From Symbiodinium natans (Eukaryota; Sar; Dinophyceae; Suessiales; Symbiodiniaceae): 37,419 bases of DNA. The stretch lies in assembly GCA_905221605.1 (NCBI GenBank), contig CAJNDS010002226.1, positions 531,113-568,531 of the forward strand, given 5' to 3'. The notes under the pieces are model-generated. The model had not been told where the DNA came from and did not search any database. It saw only the letters and a list, made by a program, of their open reading frames with translations. The position numbers and the translations under genes are program-made. Numbering within the stretch: the stretch's first letter is position 1; every line of letters begins with the position of its first letter. Shown here one piece after another: positions 19,801 through 27,194 of the stretch.

Positions 19801-20073
19801 AGTTGGGCCTTCAGTCTCTGGGGGCCTTGGGACGTCCAGAGGGCCGGGTTTTCAAGGCAAAGGCGGCGTAGAGCTCAGAGGTTTGCCGGTTTGAGGATGT
19901 TAGGGCTTTGTAAAGTTTAGAGGGTTGGTATGGCTTTCAGGGTTTAGGGTGCTTCTTCTGCAGGATTCCTAAACCCTCATGCACCCTAAACCCTAAACCA
20001 CCCAGAGCTCTATAGTAAAGACCTTATGAACGCTAAGGTTGAAGCCCAACGTCGTTCAGAAGATCCTCGTGGC

Positions 20074-20197
20074 AAACCCTAAACCCTAAACCCTAAACCC
20101 TAAACCCTAAACCCTAAACCCTAAACCCTAAACCCTAAACCCTAAACCCTAAACCCTAAACCCTAAACCCTAAACCCTAAACCCTAAACCCTAAACC
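20074..20197. repeat. Telomeric array (CCCTAAA)~17
   Basis: Perfect C-strand array, among the longest in the window. Inverted relative to 19691-19800. Confidence 0.97.
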
Positions 20198-20462
20198 CCA
20201 ACCTTAGGGACTTTTGGGTTTTAGGCTTCGGGTTTGGGGGTTAGGGTTTTTTGGTTTTGGGTTTGGGGTTTGGAGTTATAGAGTTCGGGTTATAAGCCCT
20301 AAAAACCTAGAAGCCTCGAACCCCTCCTTGGTTTTGCGTTTTGGGGTTGAGGGTTTCGGGTTAGAAGCCCTAAAAACCTCGAAGCCCTTAAACCCCTCGA
20401 AGCCGTAAATCACCTTAAACCCTAAACCCTAAACCCTAAACCCTAAACCCCTCGAAGCCGAG

Positions 20463-20530
20463 ATCGAGGTCCCGCCGTGGCAAACAGCGGTCATCCTGGT
20501 CGCGGTGGCAGCCGGTGCTGGCCTGCAGGC
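20463..20530 (+). CDS. Coding-like island, membrane helix
   Basis: GCCGAG acceptor, then IEVPPWQTAVILVAVAAGAG and LQ, with a GT donor at GGC|GTTTAA. An amphipathic start followed by an Ala/Val/Leu helix is typical of a membrane span. Immediately preceded by a short CCCTAAA array (20411-20449). Confidence 0.5.
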
Positions 20531-21520
20531 GTTTAATATAGGGGTCGGAAGAGTTACGAATAACCATATCCCCCTTGGGAATTATTTGTTATTTTTGTTT
20601 TTATGAAACCCAAGAGGATATTAAAAATATTGTTTTTATTAAGGTTCTAAGGGGAGTGTAGATAATATTCCCTGGCGTTCCCTTCTTTAGTTATCCTGAA
20701 CCCCAAAACCCCTGCCTTAAATATTAAGGCCCCTATGTCGGGGTTTTGGTTTTTTTTTCGGTTTGGGGGTTTTGGGGTGAAGGTTTAGGGTATAGGGTAT
20801 AGGGTTTAGGGTTTAGGGTTCGAGGAGGTTTAGGGTTTGGGAGCTTTTGGGGATTGGGGCTTTGAGGGCTTTAGGGATTTTGGGGTTTCGGGGCTTTGGG
20901 GGGTTTTACGGTTCAGGCCCAAGGTGCACATCTTCATGGATTACGGTAACACCAAAAAAAGGCCATAATTAGAGGCAATGAGCAAGGGAATTATGGGATT
21001 AAGCAAGGCTTATGGCCTTTCAGGTACTCTCCTGGGAAACTGAACCTCCTTGGCACTAAGTAACTTCAAGCCCATCCTGCAATTCTCTAGGAAGACACGG
21101 CCAGTATGCAAGGACCATTGGTTTTCGCAAGTTCGTAAGCTTTTCTACCCCTAGAAACCCTTCACCGAAGCTGCGCCTAAAATCCTAACCCCCAAACCCC
21201 CCAAACCCGCAAAACGCCAAAACCCTAAACCCCGAAGCCCTAGCTAACCCCTAAACCCCTAACTCCCCTAAACCTAACCCCAGGTTGAGGCAAGAGCTCT
21301 TGGGTTCAACGGCCTACTTCCCTCACCTTCAACGGAACTCTCTTTGAGGTAGCTCCCATCTCTGAGCCCCAGTACCTCAAACGTATGACCGTAGCCTTTA
21401 CATAGAGAACCCAAAACGTAGCCCATGATGTTTATACTTAAGGGGACTCAAAAGCGGGATGGCAACTCCTGAAAAAGGAAGCCCCCCAACCCTAAGCCCT
21501 CGAACACTTCACCCCATTGT
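20531..21520. other. Unassigned stretch with A+T-rich and telomere-derived parts
   Basis: 20540-20700 is A+T-rich (poly-T and ATTTTTG words), 20740-20920 is degenerate TTTAGGG/TTTGGGG, and 21170-21280 is degenerate CCCTAAA. No gene is supported except the end of the next island. Confidence 0.45.
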
Positions 21521-21526
21521 AAGTAG

Positions 21527-21621
21527 CCCGGATTTCAAGTGGTTGGGCACCTCAAATGATGACTATCGAGCTTTTCGTTCTACTCGGAACCTCAAGGCAG
21601 TGCCACAATTGAGAGTTCAGG
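21527..21621 (+). CDS. Coding-like island, unrecognised
   Basis: AAGTAG acceptor, then PDFKWLGTSNDDYRAFRSTR and NLKAVPQLRVQ, with a GT donor at CAGG|GTGTTT. Normal amino-acid usage. Unknown family. Confidence 0.45.
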
Positions 21622-21804
21622 GTGTTTGGGTTTGTGGGCTGGGCTCTTAGGGCTGAGGGTAACTTGGAGGTTCAGGGTACTTCGCAACCCATTATAAGTG
21701 TAGTTTTAACCCACATAACAAGCCCCTTAAGTAGAATTAGGTTATAAGTACAGCTAGAATTGGGTTGCAGCACCATGAACCTCCAAGAAAAGTTTTGGCT
21801 GTAG

Positions 21805-21915
21805 ATACCCTGCCCCTTGCGTCCCAGCTCTTCTGGCTGCCGAAGATTTGGCGCATGTTTGGCTTGAGGCCGGGCAGTCCCCCGAAACCTTCTTTGGAAA
21901 CTACTCCCAAAAAGG
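21805..21915 (+). CDS. Coding-like island, unrecognised
   Basis: CTGTAG acceptor, then TLPLASQLFWLPKIWRMFGL and a Pro/Lys-rich end, with the donor AAGG|GTTTGGGGTTTAGGG, i.e. a GT supplied by telomere-like sequence. Good protein-like composition. Confidence 0.45.
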
Positions 21916-22039
21916 GTTTGGGGTTTAGGGTTTAGGGTTTGGGGTTTAGGGTTAAGGGTTTAGGGCTGAGAGTGTAGCGCTACGGCTTAGAGACCTTAAC
22001 TTTCATCACCACCCGAGCCCTAGTTGCCTGTTGAAAATC

Positions 22040-22138
22040 TAGAACCCAGAGCAGGCCCTTATTCCCTTGGAGTTTAGGTTTCCTTATAAGCCCCTTAAAG
22101 CCAAAAAGGGCACGCTTTTTACTCCTAGACATCAACGT
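22040..22138. mobile_element. Small element, family B copy 2 (right end decayed)
   Basis: Starts TAGAACCCAGAG and follows the order of boxes seen at 10782 and 27086 (AGGCCC...TTCCCTT, CTTATAAGCCCCTTAAAG, TTACTCCTAG). Its right terminal repeat is not recognisable. Confidence 0.55.
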
Positions 22139-22215
22139 TGAAGGTTTAAAGTGCTCTGTCCCTTTTGGGGTCCCTGCCGGTTTTTCCGCCTCCTCCCTGG
22201 CTTAGAGAACTCACC

Positions 22216-22323
22216 ATGTGGACCCGTAGGGATTCTCTCGGGACCCAGAGTGGAAGATCCCTTCTGGTTACATCCAAAGAATCCGCACTGAGCCGGCTCT
22301 TACTTTTCGAGAAGGCTTTAGGG
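22216..22323 (+). CDS. Coding-like island, unrecognised
   Basis: From ATG at 22216 reads MWTRRDSLGTQSGRSLLVTS and KESALSRLLLFEKAL, then passes into a TTTAGGG array (22316-22388), so the exon end is near GCTTTAGG|GTTTAG. Composition is protein-like. Whether the ATG is used is unknown. Confidence 0.4.
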
Positions 22324-22388
22324 TTTAGGGTTTAGGGTTTAGGGTTTAGGGTTTAGGGTTTAGGGTTTAGGGTTTAGGGTTTAGGGTT
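22316..22388. repeat. Telomeric array (TTTAGGG)~10
   Basis: Perfect G-strand units abutting a coding-like island. Confidence 0.97.
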
Positions 22389-22586
22389 CTGCCTTTCATA
22401 GACCCCCACCTTTCTTGTCGGATCCCAAACCCGTACTGACTGTGAGCCCGATAGTTTGGAAACCCCAGTATGCCTGATGACAAGAAAAGGTATAACCCTC
22501 AGCTCCAAACACTAAACCCCTGCAACTCCAAACTCTAGACCCCAAACCAGAAACCTCACACCCAAAACTTAACCCCATTTTTGTGA

Positions 22587-22660
22587 GGATATGGCAGCTC
22601 TTGCTGACTGGCCGAGTGGACACGGGCGGCGACGACGAGGAGGAGCGACGGTTTCAGAGT
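22587..22660 (+). CDS. Coding-like island, acidic
   Basis: Reads RIWQLLLTGRVDTGGDDEEE and RRFQ, directly abutting the family A element at 22663. A second frame is open, so coding status is tentative. Confidence 0.35.
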
Positions 22661-22662
22661 TG

Positions 22663-22736
22663 GGATGTCCCCCTAATACCAGCAGTCCTTAGTAGGGATT
22701 TTGGTACCAGGACTGTTAGTATAAGGGGGAACATCC
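22663..22736. mobile_element. Small inverted-repeat element, family A copy 2
   Basis: A 74-bp near-palindrome. The left end GGATGTCCCCCTAATACCAG and the reverse complement of the right end, GGATGTTCCCCCTTATACTA, match over 27 bp with few differences. TTCAGAGT occurs on both sides (22653-22660 and 22742-22749), a plausible 8-bp target duplication. Confidence 0.75.
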
Positions 22737-23029
22737 AAAGCTTCAGAGTGTATAAAGGGCGCAGAGTGTTAAAGGTTTGAAGCTTAGGCTGGAGGCTGCA
22801 GGGTGGAGGGGTTTAGGTTTGAGGGATAACTTGGGGTTTAAGCTTGAAGTGGCAAGTCGGGATTAGGAGTTAGGGTTAAGTTAGGGAGAACTTGGGTTTC
22901 AGGAATGGGGCCTGCGAGACTGTACAGTGTTCACGGCGGGTTGAGGGACAATGGTTTAAATGTTTAAGGAGCCCTCCTACCACATTTTCAGGTCCTTGCC
23001 TTGTAGTTTAAGGTATTTTGTTGGGGGCC

Positions 23030-23095
23030 CTAAACCCTAAACCCTAAACCCTAAACCCTAAACCCTAAACCCTAAACCCTAAACCCTAAACCCTG
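23030..23095. repeat. Telomeric array (CCCTAAA)9
   Basis: Perfect C-strand array that ends in CCCTGCTTAG, the apparent acceptor of the next exon. Confidence 0.96.
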
Positions 23096-23100
23096 CTTAG

Positions 23101-23202
23101 GGTGTCGGACTCCCCTTTTTCCTCCTACTTCGGGTCAAAAACCTCTCCGAGCCAGGAGGACTCCTACCTCACCGGCAGTGGAACCGACACCGGCCGTGAG
23201 AA
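23101..23202 (+). CDS. Exon of unknown Ser-rich protein
   Basis: GCTTAG|G acceptor, then VSDSPFSSYFGSKTSPSQED and SYLTGSGTDTGRE, with the donor GAA|GTGAGG (phase 2). Ser/Thr/Asp-rich, disordered-looking. The following exon restores the frame with one base (AA+G), so these two are confidently consecutive. Confidence 0.6.
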
Positions 23203-23286
23203 GTGAGGGCATGGAGTGCCGGTCGGACGTCTTGTAAGATAGTTTGTGGAATTGTTGAACCTACGGGTTTAGGGTTTAGGGTTTAG
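23203..23286 (+). other. 84-bp intron whose acceptor lies in a telomeric unit
   Basis: GT start (GTGAGG) and an end in (TTTAGGG)3 where TTTAG|GG is the 3' splice site. Both reading phase and protein plausibility support the join. Confidence 0.55.
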
Positions 23287-23372
23287 GGTTGCCCAAATCC
23301 TTCGCGGCTGGGACTCCTTCTGGGGCTGGGCGAGCTTAGGGAGGTCTTCCGTGCTGGCGCTAAAAGGCTCAC
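23287..23372 (+). CDS. Exon of unknown protein, Trp-rich
   Basis: Continues the previous exon and reads VAQILRGWDSFWGWASLGRS and SVLALKGS, with the donor CAC|GTCACCCC (phase 1) right before CCCTAAA units. Confidence 0.55.
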
Positions 23373-23438
23373 GTCACCCCTAAACCCTAAACCCTGAACC
23401 CTAAACCCTAAACCCCAAACCCTAAACCCTAAACCCAG

Positions 23439-23560
23439 CGCATCTTGCTTTATGCACGAGTGGGTGCCTATCAAAGCCCGCAGCCGGGTCTCCGGTCCTA
23501 AGGAATACATGCAACCAGGATCACATTCATCCCAATGTGTCGGAAAATTCTTTGCTTGGG
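23439..23560 (+). CDS. Probable next exon, two frames open
   Basis: ACCCAG acceptor at the edge of a CCCTAAA array (23378-23436). The phase-consistent frame reads HLALCTSGCLSKPAAGSPVL and onward to a TAA near 23566. Another frame (SCFMHEWVPIKARSRVSGPK) is also fully open. I cannot decide between them. Confidence 0.4.
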
Positions 23561-23721
23561 TGGGCATAAGCCCTGAACCCTGAACCCTAAACCCTAAACC
23601 CCACTTCACCGAGCGTTCGGGGCTTTAGGCGTTTGCGGTTGGCTGGAAGAGTAGCCCTAAGCCCGGCAGCAACAAGAAGGCTCGAGCCTGAGCTTCTCCG
23701 GTTGACCAGCCCGTCACGCAC

Positions 23722-23820
23722 ATGTCGATTCGCAAGCTTCCCTGTCTCTGCATTGGGCTGTCAGCCATTGCTGGACTGTGGGCGTGCCACGCTGTCTGGC
23801 TGACGGCAGCTCGGCTGTAA
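23722..23820 (+). CDS. Possible short ORF with signal-like start
   Basis: ATG at 23722 begins MSIRKLPCLCIGLSAIAGLW followed by a dozen residues and a TAA: a short basic N-terminus plus hydrophobic core, as in a signal peptide or anchor. It may be a first exon. A minus frame overlaps. Tentative. Confidence 0.3.
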   Translation: MSIRKLPCLCIGLSAIAGLWACHAVWLTAARL

Positions 23821-24118
23821 ATAGGGGGTGCAAGGTGGCACCGCATGATGCAGATGCGCTGTATGGGTGTTTCCCGAAAGAGGGGGTGGGGGAGAACTTG
23901 GCCCCTATACGTGCCTAAGCGGAGTCACAAGAAGCTGCCCCGCATCCTAGCAATGCAACAGGACGAAGGTTCCAGCTTCGTCCTGAACATTTCCATGAAG
24001 TGGGTTAGGGTTTAGGGTTTTAGGGTTCAGGGTTCAGGGTTCAGGGTCTAGGGTCTAGAGTTTAGGGTTTAGGGTTTAGGGCTCCCTCAACCCAAAACCC
24101 CTATGCCCTGGCGCGCAG

Positions 24119-24201
24119 CCAAGTCGGATACCTGGCCGCTGGCGCTGCTCGGCCTCTGGGGACTGGCAGCTTTGGCTTTGCTACGCGTCAAGGAGTACAG
24201 G
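24119..24201 (+). CDS. Membrane-helix exon with telomeric GT donor
   Basis: CGCGCAG acceptor, then KSDTWPLALLGLWGLAALAL and LRVKEYR: one clear membrane helix followed by a basic cytosolic-type end. The donor is AGG|GTTTAGGG, i.e. the GT belongs to the telomere-like sequence that fills the intron. Ends in phase 0, which matches the start of 24600-24683. Confidence 0.55.
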
Positions 24202-24375
24202 GTTTAGGGTTTGAGGGTTTAGGGCTTAGGGTTTAGGATTTTGGGGTTCCCTGGTGCCCCCCAAACCCCAAACTTTGACATCAGGGCTTGGGGTTTGGAT
24301 CTTTGGGTTTTGCTGTGCTGGGCTTGCGGGCTTTAGATTCGGGTTTAGGGCTTAGGGCTTATAAGCTTAGGGATC

Positions 24376-24435
24376 TTGGTACTCTCGTCTACGAGTGGGC
24401 GAACGGCGCATCAGCAGGGTACATCATGTCCGCCC
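24376..24435 (+). CDS. Possible exon, ambiguous frame
   Basis: Following GCTTAG|GG, one frame reads DLGTLVYEWANGASAGYIMS before CCCTAAA units. A second frame is open, and skipping this island gives a consistent phase between 24201 and 24600. Coding status is uncertain. Confidence 0.3.
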
Positions 24436-24599
24436 TAAACCCTGAAGCACCCTGTACCTCCAAAGTCGTAACCGTAAATCCGAACACTCAAGCACTCTAA
24501 ACACTAAGCCCTAAACCCTAAAACCTGAGCCTAAAACCGAAACCCTAAACCCTAAAAACCCTCCGTCCCACACCCTGGGGGGTCCAAAGCCCGTGGCAG

Positions 24600-24683
24600 G
24601 AGTGGCTCAGCAGCTGCCGCAAGGCCATGTTGTCTGTTTTCGCGGTGGTCAAGGCTGCTTGGGCATCAACTCGGGCTTTTACG
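24600..24683 (+). CDS. Exon, probable membrane-protein gene
   Basis: GGCAG|G acceptor, then EWLSSCRKAMLSVFAVVKAA and WASTRAFT in phase 0, with the donor ACG|GTTGGGGG. An amphipathic or interfacial helix follows the helix of the preceding exon. Could join 24119-24201 directly. Confidence 0.5.
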
Positions 24684-24689
24684 GTTGGG

Positions 24690-25217
24690 GGTTCGGGTTT
24701 AGGGGTCTGGGGGCTTTGGGCCTTTGAGGTTTTTTGCCCAACGGCGTACCAAAAGACGTGTTCCGGTAGTTTGTTAGGGCTTCCTTCAAAAAGTTGTGAT
24801 CCGATGGCAAGGGTCCGCAGGGAAAAAAACTGCAGGGGGCCCAAAAAAAAAGGGGTCTCAGGAAGGTCCAAGTCGAAGATTCAGGGGGTCCGAGAAAAGC
24901 ATAGGAGGCCCGGCCCCAAAGAATCTGCCCCCTCATGCTTGAAAAGGCTGCGGCAAGGTTGCTCCGGGGGCTCTTTGGGGTCTTAAACTTTCATCCCTAA
25001 TCCCTAAACCCTAAACCCTAAACCCTAAACCTTGGCTCCTGGACACAGAGATCCGAGATCATACCCCACTAAGCCCCCCTTCCGGGAGTCCTAAAGCCCA
25101 TGACTTTTACGCAGCCCGAAAACTTGTTTGGGTTTGAGGGTTTAGGGTCTAGGGTTCAGGGTTTTAGGGTTTGGGGGTTTAGGGTTTAGGGCTTAGGGCT
25201 TAGGGCTTAGGGTGTAG
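24690..25217. other. Intronic/unassigned stretch
   Basis: Contains G/A-rich sequence (24790-24960) with open frames of basic composition, a short CCCTAAA array at 25001-25031, and degenerate TTTAGGG/TTAGGGC at 25136-25215. Confidence 0.4.
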
Positions 25218-25314
25218 GACGGCCGAGGTCATCGGCAAGTGGTTGGCTTGCCTGTTCATCCTCCTTGGCGTGGCCGTTGCGTGTGTCCACTCCATCAAGG
25301 ACTCGACTCGTCAG
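25218..25314 (+). CDS. Membrane/EF-hand gene, exon a (transmembrane helix)
   Basis: GTGTAG|G acceptor, then TAEVIGKWLACLFILLGVAV and ACVHSIKDSTRQ: an amphipathic lead, one membrane helix and a polar tail. Ends CGTCAG|GATGTA (GA donor, phase 0). First of four islands whose reading phases match in series through 26683. Confidence 0.6.
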
Positions 25315-25542
25315 GATGTAGCAGGGCTTAGGGTTTAGGGCTTAGGGCTTAGGGCTTAGGGCTTAGGGCTTAGGGCTTAGGGCTTAGGGCTTATGGCTTA
25401 GGCTTTAGGGTTGAGGGTTTAGGGTTTGGGGCTTGATGAGTTGGCAAATTTGATCTTAGGGGCGAAAGTGTCTCGACATTTCATTGTGAGCCCGAAAATC
25501 CCGAAACCCGGTATCCTGAACACGAGCACGCAAGCCTGCCAG
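25315..25542 (+). other. GA-AG intron filled with GGGCTTA repeats
   Basis: Starts GATGTAG and ends GCCAG|GAC. It contains about ten tandem GGGCTTA units (25325-25404), a one-base variant of the telomere unit, followed by TTTAGGG. The intron head (CAGGATGTAG) and the exon head (CAGGACTTGC) are similar, like a decayed target duplication. Confidence 0.5.
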
Positions 25543-25669
25543 GACTTGCATTCATCGATGGTGTGGGACGTGATGGCAACAAGCGTTCCGAAGTGGACCG
25601 AGCTGAAGTATGACGATGAGGCAGTGGCAGCCTTCTTCAGCAACGCCAGCAACCTGAAGGACGCAAGGG
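25543..25669 (+). CDS. Membrane/EF-hand gene, exon b
   Basis: AG|GAC start, reads DLHSSMVWDVMATSVPKWTE, LKYDDEAVAAFFSNASNLKD and ARG, with the donor GGG|GTTATT (phase 1). A soluble acidic/helical segment following the membrane helix. Codon and residue usage are clearly protein-like. Confidence 0.65.
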
Positions 25670-25940
25670 GTTATTTGGTTCCCCATGCCCTAAACCCTAC
25701 AAACCCTGAACCCGAAACCCTAAACCCTAAAACCCTAAACCCTGCAAACCCTAAACCCTAAGGCGCTTGTACGCTTGGGTCTGGGGACCCTTTTTGAAGC
25801 GACAGATAAGCCCTAAACCCTAAACCCTAAACCTTAACCCGTACACCCGAAACCCGAAACCCTAAACCCTAAACCCTAAGCCCTAAGCCCCAAGCCCTAA
25901 CCCTAAGCCCTAAACCCTAAACCCTAAACCGCAACCCTAG

Positions 25941-26007
25941 AGGACTGGTTGACCAGCTTGGATCTGGACGACGATGGCAAACTCGGCATGGCCAAGGCGC
26001 AGCACCG
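25941..26007 (+). CDS. Membrane/EF-hand gene, exon c (EF-hand-like loop)
   Basis: CCCTAG acceptor, then EDWLTSLDLDDDGKLGMAKA and QH. DLDDDGKLG matches the first nine positions of the 12-residue EF-hand calcium loop (Asp 1, 3, 5, Gly 6, hydrophobic 8), but position 12 is Lys, not Glu/Asp, so calcium binding may be weak. The donor CCG|GTTTAGG lies in telomere-like sequence (phase 2). A partial EF-hand is the best guess. Confidence 0.6.
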
Positions 26008-26596
26008 GTTTAGGCTTAGGGTTTAGGGTTTAGGGCTTAGGGTTTAGGGTTTAGGGTTTTAGGGGTTTAGGGTTTTAGGGGTTTTAGGGTTTAGGATTTA
26101 GCCAATCTAAGTCGTTGGAACTCCGCCCCAAGCCCCGAACAGCCGGCAGTTTGGAGCACAAACCCCCGGCTGCAACTCCCCAGTCTGAGGGTTTTGGGTT
26201 TAGGGTCTAGGGTTTCGGGCTTAGGGCGCTTCGTTAAGCGGAATTTTCCCTCAATCATTGGAGGGTCCAAAGTGACATCAAAGGGATACTCCTAAACCCT
26301 AAACCCAAAAAACCCATACCCTAAACCTTGAATTCATATGGGCGTTGGAAGTTCTTGGCAGTTTCACTCTGAACCCCCTTTGGAGCCCCCCCCCCCCTTC
26401 AGGACCCCGGGTAGGGCCAGGGTTTACCTGAAGGAAGCCCTAGGATCACATATCAGGACTGTTCGTCAGAGGGCCAGTGTAGGGTTTAAGGGTTTAGGGT
26501 TTCGGGTTAAGGGTTTAGGGTTTAGGGTTTAGGGTTTAGGGTTTAGGGTTTAGGGTTTAGGCCTCTCAGGGGGGCCAACCTACTTTGCAGGTTTAG
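26008..26596 (+). other. Long intron bounded by telomeric splice sites
   Basis: Starts GTTTAGG and ends TTTAG|G. Several telomere-derived patches lie inside (26010-26100, 26185-26220, 26470-26560). It also has a C run (26389-26397) and unassigned sequence. Phase 2 in and out. Confidence 0.45.
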
Positions 26597-26683
26597 GCCC
26601 CTGTCGCGCCCGAAGGTCGCAGAAGCCGTGCTCCAGACCGCCTTCCTTGCGTGTGCGGCCGGGGCTGCGGTGAAGTGTTGCAG
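26597..26683 (+). CDS. Membrane/EF-hand gene, exon d
   Basis: Begins after TTTAG with one base that completes an Arg codon, then PLSRPKVAEAVLQTAFLACA and AGAAVKCC, with a possible GC donor (TGCAG|GCCC). A hydrophobic Ala/Leu helix, possibly a second membrane span. The end of the gene is not found. A TTTTTTTGCAG|GCG site at 26981-26991 could begin a further exon. Confidence 0.55.
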
Positions 26684-26769
26684 GCCCTATAAGAGCCCTA
26701 AGCTGAGGCCCTTAGAACCCTAAACCTGAGGCCTTAGAAGACGAGAAGCCCTAAACCCTACACCCTAAG

Positions 26770-26818
26770 CCCTAAACCCTAAACCCTAAACCCTAAACCC
26801 TAAACCCTAAACCCCAAA
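26770..26818. repeat. Telomeric array (CCCTAAA)6-7
   Basis: C-strand units in the stretch downstream of exon d. Confidence 0.95.
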
Positions 26819-26991
26819 CCTGTGTCATCCTCAAGTCCAAAAAAACCGCCCCTAAGGCCACAAGGCAGCCTCTAAGGGGGGACGCCATGCGGGGCATTTA
26901 CAAAGACACGGAACCCCATCCTCAAGGGTTTAGGGTTGAGGGTTGAGGGGTTTACTAAGATTTCTTGAAGCCTCCCGATGTTTTTTTGCAG

Positions 26992-27060
26992 GCGAGCCCA
27001 TTTACAGCGTCGGGCGAGTCGAGTTATTTCTTTAAGCCTCCCAAACCCTTCCTCCTTCCC
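26992..27060 (+). CDS. Possible exon after a strong pyrimidine-AG site
   Basis: TTTTTTTGCAG is the best pyrimidine-rich acceptor seen nearby. Downstream frames read either ASPFTASGESSYFFKPPKPF or GEPIYSVGRVELFL plus stop. No choice is possible. Confidence 0.3.
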
Positions 27061-27085
27061 TCAGGCTTCCCAAAGAATCGGGTTG

Positions 27086-27194
27086 TAGGACCCGGAGTCG
27101 GCCCGTATTTCCCTTTTTGTGGTTCAGGTTCCCTTATCAGCCCCTGTCAAGTGACAAGGGGACCCTTTTTACTCCTAGGTTGCTCTTGGGTCTA
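27086..27194. mobile_element. Small inverted-repeat element, family B copy 3
   Basis: TAGGACCCGGAG at the left and CTCTTGGGTCTA at the right form a terminal inverted repeat. An internal hairpin (CCCCTGTCAAGTGACAAGGGG) is more perfect here than in the other copies. Confidence 0.7.

Noticed and set aside
20214-20408. Frames rich in GFRVWGLGFG-type residues (also 19012-19290, 23283-23609, 29733-30050)
   Set aside because: These are translations of degenerate TTTAGGG/TTTGGGG sequence, recurring wherever telomere-like DNA is found.
22653-22749. Family A copy 2 as an introner
   Set aside because: The 8-bp flanking repeat does not offer a GT/GC/GA donor and an AG acceptor that remove it exactly, so it is kept as a plain inverted-repeat element.
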